DNA of 64,000 nucleotides from Diplocarpon mali (GCA_024741835.1 JAENRP010000165.1:32581-96580), one strand, 5' to 3'; counted from the first letter of the stretch, positions 11,271 to 23,036 are shown. The notes: generated by a model not told the origin, from the sequence alone. Translations and numbers: made by a program.

Positions 11271-12530
11271 ATGGGCAAAGGCGGGAGATCCGGGCGCGTG
11301 GTGAACGACTTTGGGCCTGCTGGTCACAAAGGCGCCAAGAAGGCTTCGGAGACCACCAAAGCCAAATCAGCTGTAAAGAACACGAGGAGCGAGGCAGAGG
11401 CAGAGGCAGAGACACATGCAGAGATAGAGGCAGAAGCGCCTTTGCGGGCTGGGGTACCGGTCAAACTCCAGCAACGTATCCTCAACATATTCAGAGACAC
11501 TTTCTTCGAACTCTTGGGTTCAGATACGCTGCAAGCCTTACTCCAGGAAGTAAAAGCGGCTCTCTATGATAGAGATTTCGATCGCGCATTCGGGAGGAAA
11601 GATTACCTGGAGGCCTATTCAGTGCGTTGGAGTCCAAGCAGAGCCCTCTGCTACCAATCTCTCCTAGTCGACCTACAGCATCATCTCGCGGGATTGTTTC
11701 CCCTTTGCCAGCCTGGGCAGTCTGGCGCCGGCTTCACGCCTGTGTCAACACTGCAAGTCGTTGCCTTGGGCGGCGGGGCGGCGGAACTTGTTGCTTTTGC
11801 TGGGTTCCTTCGTTATTTCAATGATATTTCTCCTCCGCGGAGTACCTCAGATGCTGGTATCAGCCTGGAAGAGCTGTCTATCATTAAGGCTCGGGCGAAA
11901 AGGGAGATATCGTCCCGACAGTCTGTCACTCCCCGGAACCTAGATATTGAAATTACACTTATCGACAGCGCCCCGTGGCAGGATGTGTGTTCCAGACTCA
12001 GCAGTGGGCTCACTGAGCCTCCGACTCTCTCCAAATATGCCAATGCATTAGCTCGAGAGACTAACTGCTCGCTCATATCGCCTGAGAGCTTCAAGTCAAC
12101 TTCTCTGCTTGAAAACATTCTTGAGATGGATCAAACTCGAATCGACAGTCTTTTTGGGAGGAGACCAGTTCTCTGCTCTTTACTCTTCACTTTGAATGAA
12201 TTGTACACTACATCAATCAGCAAGACAACTACGTTTCTTCTCAATCTCACTACTGCTGTGGCACCAGGTACATTACTTCTTGTTGTCGATAGCCCCGGAA
12301 GCTATTCGGAAGCAGAGATCGGAGTGGAAGCTAGGAGATATCCGATGAAATGGTTGCTTCACCACACTTTACTGGATGCCAAACAATCTACAGAAAGTCA
12401 AGAGACCCCAGCTTTCTGGGAAAAGGTTATGTCAGATGATTCCAGGTGGTTTCGGATTCCCGAGAGCCTAAGATACCCCATACCGCTGGAGAACATGCGA
12501 TGTCAGTTGCATCTCTATCGACGAATATGA
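11271..12530 (+). CDS. BMT6: 25S rRNA (uridine-N3)-methyltransferase, BMT6-like
   Basis: Single-exon protein of 419 residues. The N-terminus is basic (MGKGGRSGRVVNDFGPAGHK), followed by a Glu-Ala repeat (EAEAEAE, bases about 11391-11445), then a predicted Rossmann-fold methyltransferase. The SAM-binding glycine motif is VVALGGGAAELVAFAGF at about residues 162-178, with an acidic segment IEITLIDSAPWQDV (about 225-238) and LLVVDSPGSYSEAEIG in the later strands. These and the length fit fungal Bmt6, the nucleolar enzyme that makes m3U in 25S rRNA. I identify the family from motif memory, so a related Rossmann methyltransferase such as Bmt5 is the alternative. Its stop codon is only 95 bp from that of the convergent F-box gene, so the 3' UTRs probably overlap. 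Confidence 0.75.
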   Translation: MGKGGRSGRVVNDFGPAGHKGAKKASETTKAKSAVKNTRSEAEAEAETHAEIEAEAPLRAGVPVKLQQRILNIFRDTFFELLGSDTLQALLQEVKAALYDRDFDRAFGRKDYLEAYSVRWSPSRALCYQSLLVDLQHHLAGLFPLCQPGQSGAGFTPVSTLQVVALGGGAAELVAFAGFLRYFNDISPPRSTSDAGISLEELSIIKARAKREISSRQSVTPRNLDIEITLIDSAPWQDVCSRLSSGLTEPPTLSKYANALARETNCSLISPESFKSTSLLENILEMDQTRIDSLFGRRPVLCSLLFTLNELYTTSISKTTTFLLNLTTAVAPGTLLLVVDSPGSYSEAEIGVEARRYPMKWLLHHTLLDAKQSTESQETPAFWEKVMSDDSRWFRIPESLRYPIPLENMRCQLHLYRRI

Positions 12531-12625
12531 TTTTCTGAATGATATAAAGTTTCGTAATTCATCCGATATCCACTTGTAAGGAAGCTCTTCCCAGAGACTA
12601 CATAGTCGAAACACTCAAGACGTCA

Positions 12626-14326
12626 CTAATATCGACTAAGCATCAGAGGTACAAGGGTCGTCCTACTTTCATGTCCCATCAGTGAACTACCGTTCCTGCC
12701 AGCCGAGCATGTGTTCTTGAAAAAGTCTCTGACATTTTCCTTCCTCTCCTGATTCCTGCAATACTCCTTGCCGAGTTGCTTCAGGACAGCCTCTCTCGCC
12801 TTCTTCAAAGCCGACATCCTCTTATCCGGGTCATCAGCCAGTTCTTTTTGCGCGGCTTCCATTTCAATATTACGCTGAACACCTTGTACATTTGGATCAA
12901 GCTTTGTCGGCATCAGAATCTCTTCAATCGGCGCAGCAAACGGTATTGGGCTCGAGATCACCAGCTTCCCAGTATGTTCCTTGTGGTGCTTGCGTCTGCG
13001 CCTTCTGTGCACCCTCTTCTTTTTGACCATAACAGACGCTCTTGATGTATCACCATATGTGCCACTAAGCGTGTCTATGACTTCGTCAAAGCCCCCGAGC
13101 TGGTCTTGGTAGCCCTGGCTCTGAAAGTTTGTTAAGCTCCCGGCGTCGGAACCACTGTGGTGAGATAACCACTCATCACTGCTGCTAGTTCTGGTGAGAG
13201 GAGACAATGCATCTTCCCATACACCACCGTTGATAAGAACAACATTCTGAAAGTCAAACTCGCGCACGGTGTGTCGATGCTCAAGGACAAAATCCGAAAC
13301 TTGCTCTGTAGACATGGTGGCATTGCGAATTTGCATATAGCAAAGCTTTGGGAACATCATGGCGGGTCGAAGTGGTGCAGCCGGCAGCGGTGACATTGGC
13401 GAAGTGACCTCAGCAAAAAGTTTTGTCGCCAACTTTGGAGGAGCAAAGAGCGGATCGGTGAAAAGGGTAAGAGGGCAAGGTCCTCGCTTGCCACTCCACC
13501 CAAATCTGACTTTCTCCAGGTTGGATGAAAAGGCCCGGATGTAATCGTCAAGGATCTTAAGATGATCTCTACCGGGTCGCGAGCCGAAGAAGTCCCAGGA
13601 ATCCATTGTGATGCTTAACTTCTTGATCTGCTTCCATCGTTTTTTGGCCGTGGGTGTACATCCGTATCCCGACATGTGACGAAGGTATACAAGGCCTGAG
13701 GGGTGGATTCGGCTGAGTGAGAGTTTCTCAAGTCGTTCCACGGGGGCTCGTTCTATAGCAATTCGCAGACTTATGAGTGCGTAATCGACTGCATCTCGTC
13801 GATATCTCTGAGCTGGGTCTTGATCAGGACATGAGATGGTGAGATGTCGGAGGTTGGGCATGTAAGTCATTGCTTTGACAAAGGCTGGTACATTTGTCGC
13901 CGCGTGGAAGATGGGAGGATACTGTTGTGTGAGGAGATCACCCAACTCTGTCGAACCATACTTTGGCCGCTGGAAGACGGATGCGCCTGAGGTATGAGGG
14001 GTATAGAGGAAGTTGACTTCCAAGCCAGTCGATGGGTTTATGAGAGGTGGTAGAAAGCTTGCTGGCGTATGCGGCATGGAGAATGTGAGGTGCTCTATAT
14101 GGCGACCTACTCGAGACAGTGCCTCGAGTCTGGAAGGGCGAGTGAGCGAGCTTGCTGTGAAGGTCAAGCGGGTTCGAGCGAAAAGGGTCTGAGTCGTGAA
14201 TTCACAGAACTCAGAGGACGTGAGGCGCAAGGCGCACAGAGAGGCTGTATCCATATTTGGGAGCAAGCTTGATCGTAACCCCTCATTCCGCCATAGGCGA
14301 AGGATATCTGGGCTGGCAGTGGCCAT
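12626..14326 (-). CDS. F-box-like protein with leucine-rich-type repeats
   Basis: Single-exon protein of 566 residues. The N-terminus (LLPNMDTASLCALRLTSSEF, followed by ..LFARTRLTF) has the spacing of a degenerate fungal F-box, which would bind Skp1 in an SCF ubiquitin ligase. Residues about 70-350 contain repeated strand-helix segments such as IEHLTFSM, LRHLTISCPDQD, LEKLSLSRIHPSG, IKKLSITMDSWDF and LEKVRFGWSG, typical of leucine-rich-repeat substrate modules in fungal F-box proteins. A basic cluster KKKRVHRRRRRKHHKEH near residue 440 looks like a nuclear localisation signal. The C-terminal 100 residues are helical and charged (QRNIEMEAAQKELADDPDKR). Substrate unknown. The F-box call is inference from weak similarity; the open frame itself is secure. 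Confidence 0.75.
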   Translation of the reverse strand: MATASPDILRLWRNEGLRSSLLPNMDTASLCALRLTSSEFCEFTTQTLFARTRLTFTASSLTRPSRLEALSRVGRHIEHLTFSMPHTPASFLPPLINPSTGLEVNFLYTPHTSGASVFQRPKYGSTELGDLLTQQYPPIFHAATNVPAFVKAMTYMPNLRHLTISCPDQDPAQRYRRDAVDYALISLRIAIERAPVERLEKLSLSRIHPSGLVYLRHMSGYGCTPTAKKRWKQIKKLSITMDSWDFFGSRPGRDHLKILDDYIRAFSSNLEKVRFGWSGKRGPCPLTLFTDPLFAPPKLATKLFAEVTSPMSPLPAAPLRPAMMFPKLCYMQIRNATMSTEQVSDFVLEHRHTVREFDFQNVVLINGGVWEDALSPLTRTSSSDEWLSHHSGSDAGSLTNFQSQGYQDQLGGFDEVIDTLSGTYGDTSRASVMVKKKRVHRRRRRKHHKEHTGKLVISSPIPFAAPIEEILMPTKLDPNVQGVQRNIEMEAAQKELADDPDKRMSALKKAREAVLKQLGKEYCRNQERKENVRDFFKNTCSAGRNGSSLMGHESRTTLVPLMLSRY

Positions 14327-15611
14327 AGCTTGCGCATGTCGTCCACCGAAACGTGGAGGCTATTGCTGCTGAACACGACCAGACTTGGCTTCTATTGGGA
14401 AAATCCGATACCTAAGATAAAGCTCGTATCAAGGAATGGCCAGTGGTACGTGGATCAATACAACTAGGATGAGGCAGGCACAGTCGAAGAAGCAGCACAA
14501 AGCATCAATAAGAATAACAGAAGCACATACGGAAGAGCTACCATTCCAAAGCCATCAATACATAACATATAGTCAGGTACATCTCCCCCTCCCCCCTCCA
14601 AGCGGGACGAATAATGCCTCAAACGGCATCACGTGACGCAGGTGTGAGTCACTGATCGAATGCCGACTCTTGACGATATGCAACTCATTGCATTTCTGCA
14701 AAGCAGAGTGCACAAACACGAAAGTGCCACGATCATGACGGCTCTTTGAAGAGCGTGGAGAGCGTGAAGAGCGCTTCTACTGGAGTGGCCGATCCCGCAT
14801 GACTTGGCGCTGCTCTTCGTCCAAGGGCCCGGGGATGATAACGGACTGGGTGAACCAATGGAGAAACTCGAATCGTCCAACTAGGTTCAAGCTGGCGCCA
14901 TGTCGATCGCATGCAGTGTAAGAGAAGGGAGAGGGGAGGGCAGAGGGAGCATGCGGGGGCCAATCGATGGTTGGGAAGGGGGATGAGACGGGACGGGATG
15001 CTGCTGTTGTTGTTGTTGTTGTTGTTGTTGTGCAACCGAGTAACCGAGTACACAAACGCGAAACAGACGCGAACACGCGAGGCACGATGCGGAAGCTTGG
15101 CGTGGATGTTTGCCGGGAGCGTCCTGGTTGGCTGGATGGTTGGATTGCTTGTTTATTCCCCGAGCTTACGCGCGTCTGTTTCACACAGCAATACAGTACC
15201 GGGTTCGGCTAGGGCCCAGGGAAGCGAGAATCCCGACTGAGACAGCAGACTTACCTTAAGTCGTCGAGTCCCAGAATGATCTCTCCACTTCTTCGGCCCC
15301 CTGCGACTCCTTCGACTCCCTCCGCATGTCCGTCATTATTGAGAAAAGTCTCAGGAACAATGACACATCTCGCAAGTCATGTCCGGATTCGCGTTGGATT
15401 CCAACAAAAATTATTGCTTTGATTCTGCCAGACTGTCTCACGAGAAAGTCTCACTCCAAAGCGGGAGAAATGGTCTAAGCTGCGAGAGACAACCCGAACA
15501 ATGTCACTAGTTTTTATAGACGAGAATTTCCATTACTTCATTGCTATGAATTCCCAGTTTGTCTTCCATCTTGTGCTGCTCTAATCCATTCTACTTCGTT
15601 CAGATCTCAGG
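14327..15611. other. Divergent intergenic region
   Basis: About 1.3 kb between the F-box and MFS start codons. It contains an E-box ATCACGTGAC (CACGTG at 14630-14635), a GTT repeat at 15004-15032 and GC-rich sequence around 14930-15070. Overlapping frames of 80-135 residues on both strands are driven by the trinucleotide repeat and show no conserved motif. Confidence 0.5.
15004..15032. repeat. (GTT)n trinucleotide microsatellite
   Basis: About nine uninterrupted TTG/GTT units. It gives poly-Val, poly-Leu or poly-Asn frames depending on phase and strand, none of which belongs to a recognisable gene. Confidence 0.9.
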
Positions 15612-17316
15612 ATGGCCCTTCCTGAACTAAAGATGGTGGCGCTGGGGCGATGCTCGAAGCCAGAACTCCTTTCGTCCGACATCAGTTTTCCGCATGTGAA
15701 GGATCCGCGGTGTAGAGCCTCCAGTGACTTTTCGAACTGCGGAACGTTGAATAACACCACCGACATAGACACAGATGAGGCTGAGGCTGAGGCTGAGGGC
15801 ATCCCGTTCCCCGAGGGAGGCTCCGGATGGCTGGTGGTCGTTGGAGCTTGGTGTGTGCTGTTTCCTTCGCTGGGAATAATGAACACCATGGGAGCTTTCG
15901 AGGAGTATATTTCAACACACCAGTTGAAGGACTATGGTCTATCTGCTGTGGGCTGGATTTTCAGTCTATACGCCTTTCTCACCTTTGGCGTTGGTCTGTT
16001 CGTTGGACCAGTCTTCGACAAATTCGGGCCCAGGTGGCTGATTCTCTCGGGAAGTGTGTTGCTGGTTTCGAGCATGTGTCTGGTTGGGTACTGTACAGGC
16101 GAGTTGCTTCTTCCGCATTTGCCGTCCTTGGAAGCGCCGAAGCGAATGCGCTGACTGGAGAGCAGAATTCTGGCATTTTATCATCGTCTTCAGCGTCCTC
16201 GGCGGTGTCGGGGCAGCTCTTGTCTTCTCTCCTTCGATCACCGTCATTGGTCATTACTTCAGCCGACGCCGGGGAATCGCCACCGGCATCGCGACGACAG
16301 GCGGAGCATTCGGAGGCATCTTGTTCCCCATCATCTTGCAAGCCTGCTTGCCCAAAATAGGCTTCCTGTGGGCGACGAAAGTGATTGCTCTCATCTCACT
16401 CGTCCTCTGTTTGCTGGCGAATCTCCTCATAACAGCGAGGATCACATCCGGGAAGAGTTCCAGCGCCAGGCCAGACCTTCGGATCTTGGGTCGTCCAGCA
16501 TTCGCAGTCACTGTTCTGGGCGTCTTCCTACTCGAATTCGCGCTCTTCGTTCCTTTGACCTATATAAATTCGTACTGTACCGCAAAGGGATTCTCTCAAT
16601 CTTTTTCGGCCTTGGTTCTGCCCGTCCTCAATGTCGGGTCTGTTTTCGGTAGGCTTCTGCCGGGATACGTTGCGGACAGGTATGGAAGGTGTGTACCTGC
16701 TATTAGGATTTTCATCTTTTCGTCTTTTCGTCTTTTCGTCTTTTCGTCTTCCTATCTTTCTATCTCTTTTTCTTTTTCTTTTTCTTTTTCTTTTTCTTTT
16801 TCTTTTTCTTTTTCTTTTTCTTTTTCTTTTTCTTTTTCTTTTCCTCTTCCTCTTCCTCTTCCTCTTCCTCTTTCTCTTTCTCTTTCTTTTTCTCTTTATA
16901 TTCTAGAATACTGACCCAGACCTTCTTACAGATTCAATATTGCTATCGTTGCCATTCTCCTGACAGTGGTATCGGTCCTTGCCGTCTGGCTACCATTTGG
17001 AGGCTCAAAGGCTGGCATTATAGTATTTACCCTGCTATTTGGTTTTGGGAGCGGATCCAACATCAGTCTTACGCCCGTATGTATAGGGCAACTCTGTACC
17101 GCTGAGCATTATGGGAGATACTACTCGACCTGTTTCTCGATCGTATCCTTGGGCTGCCTCACCGGAGTTCCCATTGCTGGGAAGATACTGGAAGTAGGAG
17201 ATTGGAGTTACAGCGGGCTGGTGGTTTTTGTCGGATGCTGCTATGTCGGCGGCCTGGTCGCCTTTTGCTGTGCGAGGGGGATGGTCGTTGGCTGGAGGCT
17301 TCGGCGTGTATACTAG
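15612..17316 (+). CDS. MFS transporter, monocarboxylate-permease type
   Basis: Plasma-membrane carrier of the major facilitator superfamily, 464 residues. Exons 15612-16098, 16166-16688 and 16932-17316; phases close only if intron 1 (67 nt) uses a GC donor. After a hydrophilic N-terminus (about 70 residues) come about 12 hydrophobic segments beginning with GGSGWLVVVGAWCVLFPSLG. Hallmarks of the fungal MCT-like branch are YGLSAVGWIFSLYAFLTFGV, GPVFDKFGPRWLILSG (the loop 2-3 motif), GHYFSRRRGIATGIATTGGA, FGGILFPIIL and VFGRLLPGYVADRYGRFNIA. Substrates in this family vary (monocarboxylates, riboflavin, others), so no substrate is assigned. Intron 2 (16689-16931) is stuffed with a TTTTTC repeat that reads as a Phe/Ser/Leu frame if not removed. 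Single gene, no pathway neighbours. Confidence 0.9.
16717..16893 (+). repeat. Intronic polypyrimidine repeat (TTTTTC)n
   Basis: Within intron 2 of the MFS gene, TTTTCG units (about 16718-16745) give way to about twelve TTTTTC units (about 16768-16842) and then to TTCC and TTTCTC units. Nearly 180 nt are almost pure pyrimidine on the coding strand. Such a tract can form triplex DNA and is expected to be length-variable between strains. Confidence 0.93.
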
Positions 17317-18312
17317 ATGAGGAACCTGACGGGAGAGTGTAAGAACCCGAAAAAGATTAAATAGTGTAAAAATGAGGTCACGAGGGACTGGTAGGCACTC
17401 GCACTACATACGCAACCATGCATTATTTGTATATATCGCCTCTTCCTGTGTTGCAGCCAATCTCTTGATTCAAGTGCAGAAGCTATGGATCCTGGTCTCG
17501 TCCTGAATCGTCTGACCACGGGCGTCAAGACATGGCAGATATTACCGGCGCTTTATACCCACCTAGGTATCTTGTGCGATACAAAGCGACTTGGCCCGTA
17601 GGTGGTTGGCTATGGGTTTCTTCAGCGAAAGAATCTAGAGAGGCGACACCGGACGAATCAGTTGATCGATTGCATTATTGGAAGCAGAGAGTACGAGTAG
17701 CTCGGAGTATTACCTATCTATATGTTGATACACGAGTACCCGGCAATAAGTAGCCACCTAAGGTCCCTAGTCCCTGGGTACGTAAACCCTGCCAAGAGCA
17801 TCCGTCCGACTGCTCGTAGGGATACTTTATCTGCTCGGTCGCAGTGGTGCCCGCTGTCAGCAGTCTAGACCCGGGCCAAGATAAATCAGTCAAGGTTACT
17901 TACCTGTAGCTGCGTAGCTCAACCTCGAATCTATCTCACCCCTCTCTCAACGAGCTCTTCGGCGACGATACAACATCCCAAACAGAGGCTGGCGTACAAC
18001 CGCGTGGTCGCTCTCTCCACTGCTCGCAAACGCCGTCACCAACAACACCATCGGTACCATGGACTTGCGAATCTGCCGAGTCCAGTAAGCAATCGCGCGC
18101 GCCCGAGACAGCCGCTCAGCTCAGCAACTCGAAATCCACGAAACTGCCCTTTCTATCCGGTTGCGGTAACATAGCTCGCCTCGCAGACCCTCGAAAATTC
18201 TGCAGCACACTGGTCGGAACATGTGTCGGAGGCGGTAGCTTCAAGATCTCGCCCAGCGTCGAGTGGTCGATACGGGCGGAGCTATACTCACAACGAACGG
18301 AAGATTCTCAAA
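17317..18312. other. Intergenic / 5' region of the Sln1-type kinase
   Basis: No gene recognised. The segment 17930-18312 is likely promoter and 5' leader of the histidine kinase; an in-frame ATG at 18223 would add 30 residues to that protein but the added sequence is not family-like. Confidence 0.45.
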
Positions 18313-21300
18313 ATGCGCGTCGGTATTCGAGAACAGCTGGGAGCCGTGATACTCCTAACATCACTGGTACCGCTGGCCGTGTTGTCAATCGCAGTAGTAT
18401 GCATTCATTCTCACTTGCCTCCGATATCTTCGAAATGGTGTCTTGGATATGACATCGAGGGATCATGTCTTCAGATCCGATATCTGAACTCCCTCTACTG
18501 AATAGAGTAAGGCTAATATGGTCACAGTGGATCAATAACAAGGACTTTGTGGTCAACATCACATCCCAGGATTTAAGCCTCACTGCAAGCTTGAAGGCCA
18601 GCCAGATTGCCTCCAATCTAGCTCTCATCCAAGCGACATGTGCTACAATCGTATCCAGGATAGTGCTGAATTCGGCATTGAAGTCGTACTACAGAGGAGA
18701 TGATGTGCCAACGAACTGGACGTCGTCGCTGAGCGACATAGGCACTGCTTTGGACAGTACGTTCACCATACTGATGCGTGCACTTTAGACGATCCGCAAG
18801 CTGAGGTTGTGCTCATGTTGGCCGGTTCTCATCATATCTGCGTGATCCTCTACTGATTCTTTCTACTGGCAGGTGGTGGTTACTCATCGTTGCTTCAAAT
18901 TACCGTCTTCTCGCGGAACTCCACGACCGGGGAGAATGGGAGCGAAAATTCCTCAAATGTTCTACTCAGGGCAACAGCGCCGAATACTGGCATCGTTCTA
19001 ACAACCAAGTACTCGAATGGCTCGAATGCGATGCTGGGGGATGACTCGGATCTCGGATATCCAATGGCGCTTTATCCTAACATTACCTATACGAAAATCG
19101 ATGCCCTAGACCCAATGGATCCTTCAGTCAGCGCAACCAGGGCAACTGCATTCAGCGATTTTCCTCTGAACAGAACATCTCAACTTCTCCTAGGTCCGGT
19201 TCGAGTCAACGACTCTTACGCCCTCTTGTCTCTCACCTTGCCGATTACCGACAACTCGAACAAGTCAAATGTACTCGCATACATGACTGTCGTAGCGGCA
19301 GCAACATCTCTCATCAGCGTGATAGAGTCTCGCGAAGGATTGGCCAAGACGGGCATTGCCTTGCTTGTGGGGCCTAGCAGAAGGGAAAATTTGTTTCGAT
19401 ATGAGCAACGCCCTTCTAACGAAAATTATGCAGCCAACCCTGACGTTATCGGTGAAGCAATCGTCAAGTTTGTATTCGATCCCCCGGCAAACCACTCCGA
19501 CCGACATAAGAAATATTTGTAAGCTCCACGGCCTCTGAAAAAAGCATACCTCCTTGATGGTTATCACTCTAACCTTGATAGGCAAAATCTCACCGATTTA
19601 GGATCTTCGAACTTTAGCTTGAAGTCGTATCCAGCTGCCGTGGATGGATTTGCGAGTCCCTCAATGTAAGTCCAATCAATTGTTTACTTTATTTTTCCAT
19701 CTGCTCCATGAGTTTGGAGTTTGCACTGGCCTTAAAACCCACTATATCAAGTGTTCGGCGGCCGACTTCAAAACTCTCAGCAAGTGTCACTTGATTAGCG
19801 GCACAATAAAGTATGATTCGGAATGCCGACCAAGCCGTATTCCTAGGTTAGCAACCTTGAACCTCTGCTGAGTGTTGTTGTGTGCCGTTGTAGGTTGCTG
19901 GTGTAAGGAGAGGAGCTTCAAAAGGGATCCTAGAGGGCTGATCTCTACGGTTGACTGACTTTATAATCATTCACAGGTCTGCGAACAACGCCGGCAGTGA
20001 ATTGACGACGCGCAATGAGCAGGGCGATAAAGTCGCTGTGGGATACGCAAGGCCAGACAGCAGTCTTGTGTCGTGGCTTCTCATTATCGAGCAAACCCAC
20101 GCAGAAGCATGGTCTCCTATCGAGACACTCCGAACAATTGTTCTTGCATGTGTTTTCGGAACTGTTGGGCTGATCTTGATTGTGGTATTTCCGATGGCCC
20201 ATTATGGCGTGCGTCCAATTCGAAGATTGCGGGATGCCACAGAAAAATCCATCGCCCCACCTGGTTATACGCCAAATGGAAGCATTAGGAGCGACAGAGA
20301 CGAGTATGACTGCTCTGGTGACGAATCGGGGAGCTTAGAGCATAGAAATAGCGACTTGCAGCGTTCCAAGAAAGGGTTTTTTATGCGCCTGAAAAATCTG
20401 ACTCCTGTCCCACGGCGTAAAACCCGTACCGAGCGTCATGAGGATGAGAGGAGGAGGGTCTTCAAAATCCCAGGGAAAGTGCGCGATCGCAAGCACTTCG
20501 TCACCGATGAGCTGACAGAGTTGACTTGTAAGGACTCGCTTATTCCTGTTTGCGTGCGTGTTCTAACCATATCAGGCACGTTCAATGACATGTCCGATGA
20601 ACTCCTGTTACAATATTCCAATCTAGAACGAAAAGTTCTCGAACGTACAGCAGAGCTTGAGATCAGCAAGAGAGCTGCCGAGGCCGCAAATGAGAGCAAG
20701 ACTTTGTTCATTGCAAATATCTCTCACGAACTGAAGACACCTTTGAATGGCATTCTAGGCATGTGTGCTGTTTGCATGGGCGAGGATGATCTGCCAAAAA
20801 TCAAGCGAAGTCTTGGGATCGTTTACAAGTCTGGAGACTTACTGCTACATCTGCTCAACGACCTCCTGCTTTTCAGCAAGAATCAAATTGGCCAGCAACT
20901 GAGCCTAGAAGAGAAGGAGTTTCGTCTCTCAGACGTCAAAACTCAGATACTCACGATATTTGCAAAACAAGTCCAGGAGGGCAAGATAAATTTTAGCGTC
21001 AAATTCCTGAGCACCGATGCCGACCCTGACCAAGAGCCTGGCCGGAAGCCGTTGCCTGCACTTGGCCCAGGAGGCATAGGACGGTTGAAAGATCGTACGT
21101 TTTCTCCGAGCATTCCTCCCTCCAAATTTACACTCAAAGGCTTAATGCATGATCCTCCATCGACATGCTTCTCAACTGCTGAGTTGATCCTAGCGCTCTG
21201 AAAACACTTTTCGAAGAAGCAATACTAACTTCGAGTTCTTCCTCCAGTCTTCCTTTGGGGTGACCAGCATCGTATACTTCAAGTCATTATCAACCTGGTT

Positions 21301-23036
21301 AGTAACAGTCTAAAGTTTACTCCCGAGGGCGGGAGGGTAGAGGTTCGCATCAAATGTCTTGGAGAAGCAGAAACACTCTCGGATGGCAACAGAAACTCAC
21401 TGGGGTCCAAGCAAAGCTCTCAACGTAACTCGAGAATCCGACATCAAAAAGAATCTGGCTCCAATACATCTCAAACTTTACAACTACCTCACAGCCCATC
21501 GCAACCAGTCGGTACGGCTCTGCTCATCAATCCTATGGACCCCAAAGCCACGTCGCGGCTACAGTATCAAGAAAGGCCTCAAACGCCCCCGCCGCCTAAT
21601 TCCCGAACGTTGGTATTCCAATTCGAGGTCGAGGATACTGGACCAGGGATTCCAGAGCAGTTGAAAGACCGGGTTTTCGAGCCTTTCGTTCAAGGAGATC
21701 TGGGACTAAGCAAAAAGTATGGTGGTACTGGACTTGGACTTAGTATATGTTCTCAACTAGCCGGGCTGATGGGAGGCAACATAACTCTTGCCGACGTTGA
21801 ACCCCACGGATCAATCTTCACGATGAGACTACCCCTTAAGCATATCAAATCTCGGGCCCCGTCAATCTCAAGTTCTGACGTACACGGCTCGAAACCCCCT
21901 AGTACCTACAGCAATGATGGCAATCGACCAACCTCCAAGATATCAGGAGATGCGAGTCCAAATAGAGATTTTGAGAAAGATTCCCAGCCTCGACTCGTTG
22001 GCCTGAGCCAACCCTTTTTCGCTTCAGCGTCACCGCATTCGGCCACCCCTTGCAAAGACTCAAAGAATAAACTTGCTACGATGTCCAAGGCCGCTTTAAA
22101 GGAACCTGGATCGAAATTTCGCGTTCTTGTAGCAGAGGTACGTATCCCGGGCAGTTGTTTTGGTTTTTTGCCGTACACTCTTCTTTCACTGTAGTCCTAT
22201 AATATCACGCGACGCAGGTTTGATGCGATTAAAATTCCCATGACCCCTGAGAATTGGATCTAGAGTACTTTTGACGCCGCAGTCTATGACACAGGAATCA
22301 TGACATACTCAATAGATTCAGAACGCCTAATGAAATGCATTCACAGATCGAGCTTTCCTCTTCACATGCTGACTTGACTCCTGATGCAGGACAACCTGAT
22401 TAACATTGAAATCGTGCTGCGGTCAGTCTCCTTGTCGTCTATTGCCTCTAGCTTTCCACGCCGAGACTAATACATCCTTAGTATGCTTAAACTCGAGGAT
22501 ATCTATGATGTCGTGGTGGCGAAAGACGGCCAGGAAGCCTATGATCAAGTCAAAGAGAGCATGTCCAGGGGAGAATACTTCGATCTTATCTTCATGGATG
22601 TCCAGGTCAGTGTTTTTCAACATGCTTAGCCGGCAACGACAGTTCTGACATATTGAAAAGATGCCAAATCTTGATGGACTTCAAAGTACAAGGTTAATTC
22701 GTCAGATGGGATACTCGGCTCCAATCGTGGCTCTAACTGCTTTTGCGGAAGAGAGCAATGTGAAGGACTGTTACGACTCTGGAATGGATATGTTCCTGAG
22801 GTAAGTTACCAAGCCGTTGTCTATTTTCGGCCCACCAACATCTTCTTAGTAAACCGATTCGACGGCCAGCCCTCAAACAGATACTGAAAAAGTTTGCAAC
22901 GATTCCCGAAGAGACAGAGTCTCCGACGGAGACCAGCAAGAGCAGTAGTTCACCCCCTGGAGTCGATACCTCTGCTCCACCAAGCAAAAAACCCGGGGGG
23001 AAAGTTGCCGGCGGTTCGTCATCTCCCCCCTTGTGA
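18313..23036 (+). CDS. SLN1: Sln1-type (group VI) hybrid histidine kinase osmosensor
   Basis: Transmembrane sensor kinase feeding the HOG-type phosphorelay. I resolve 11 exons: 18313-18396, 18528-18756, 18873-19518, 19582-19665, 19977-20527, 20576-21094, 21248-22137, 22390-22421, 22482-22605, 22661-22800 and 22850-23036, giving about 1161 residues with all phases closing. TM1 is at about 8-28 and TM2 ([20 protein letters not shown]) at about 400-420, enclosing an extracytoplasmic sensor domain rich in N-glycosylation sites. Then follow a HAMP-like region, a coiled coil ([20 protein letters not shown]), the H-box [12 protein letters not shown] with phosphoacceptor His at about 582, N-box [15 protein letters not shown]-boxes [10 protein letters not shown] and [13 protein letters not shown], and a receiver domain with Asp at about 1051 (DLIFMDVQ) and the lysine of SKPIRRPAL. 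Introns cut the receiver into five exons. Start at [10 protein letters not shown] matches the family; an upstream in-frame ATG exists at 18223. Confidence 0.95.

Noticed and set aside
16054..16914. Open frame of 286 residues ending in a long Phe/Ser/Leu repeat
   Set aside because: The second half is the TTTTTC repeat of MFS intron 2 read as protein; the splice sites at 16688 and 16931 remove it and restore the transporter sequence.
18223..18312. Upstream in-frame ATG for the Sln1-type kinase
   Set aside because: The 30 added residues are Ser/Arg-rich and unlike the family; [10 protein letters not shown] at 18313 matches the usual start before TM1.
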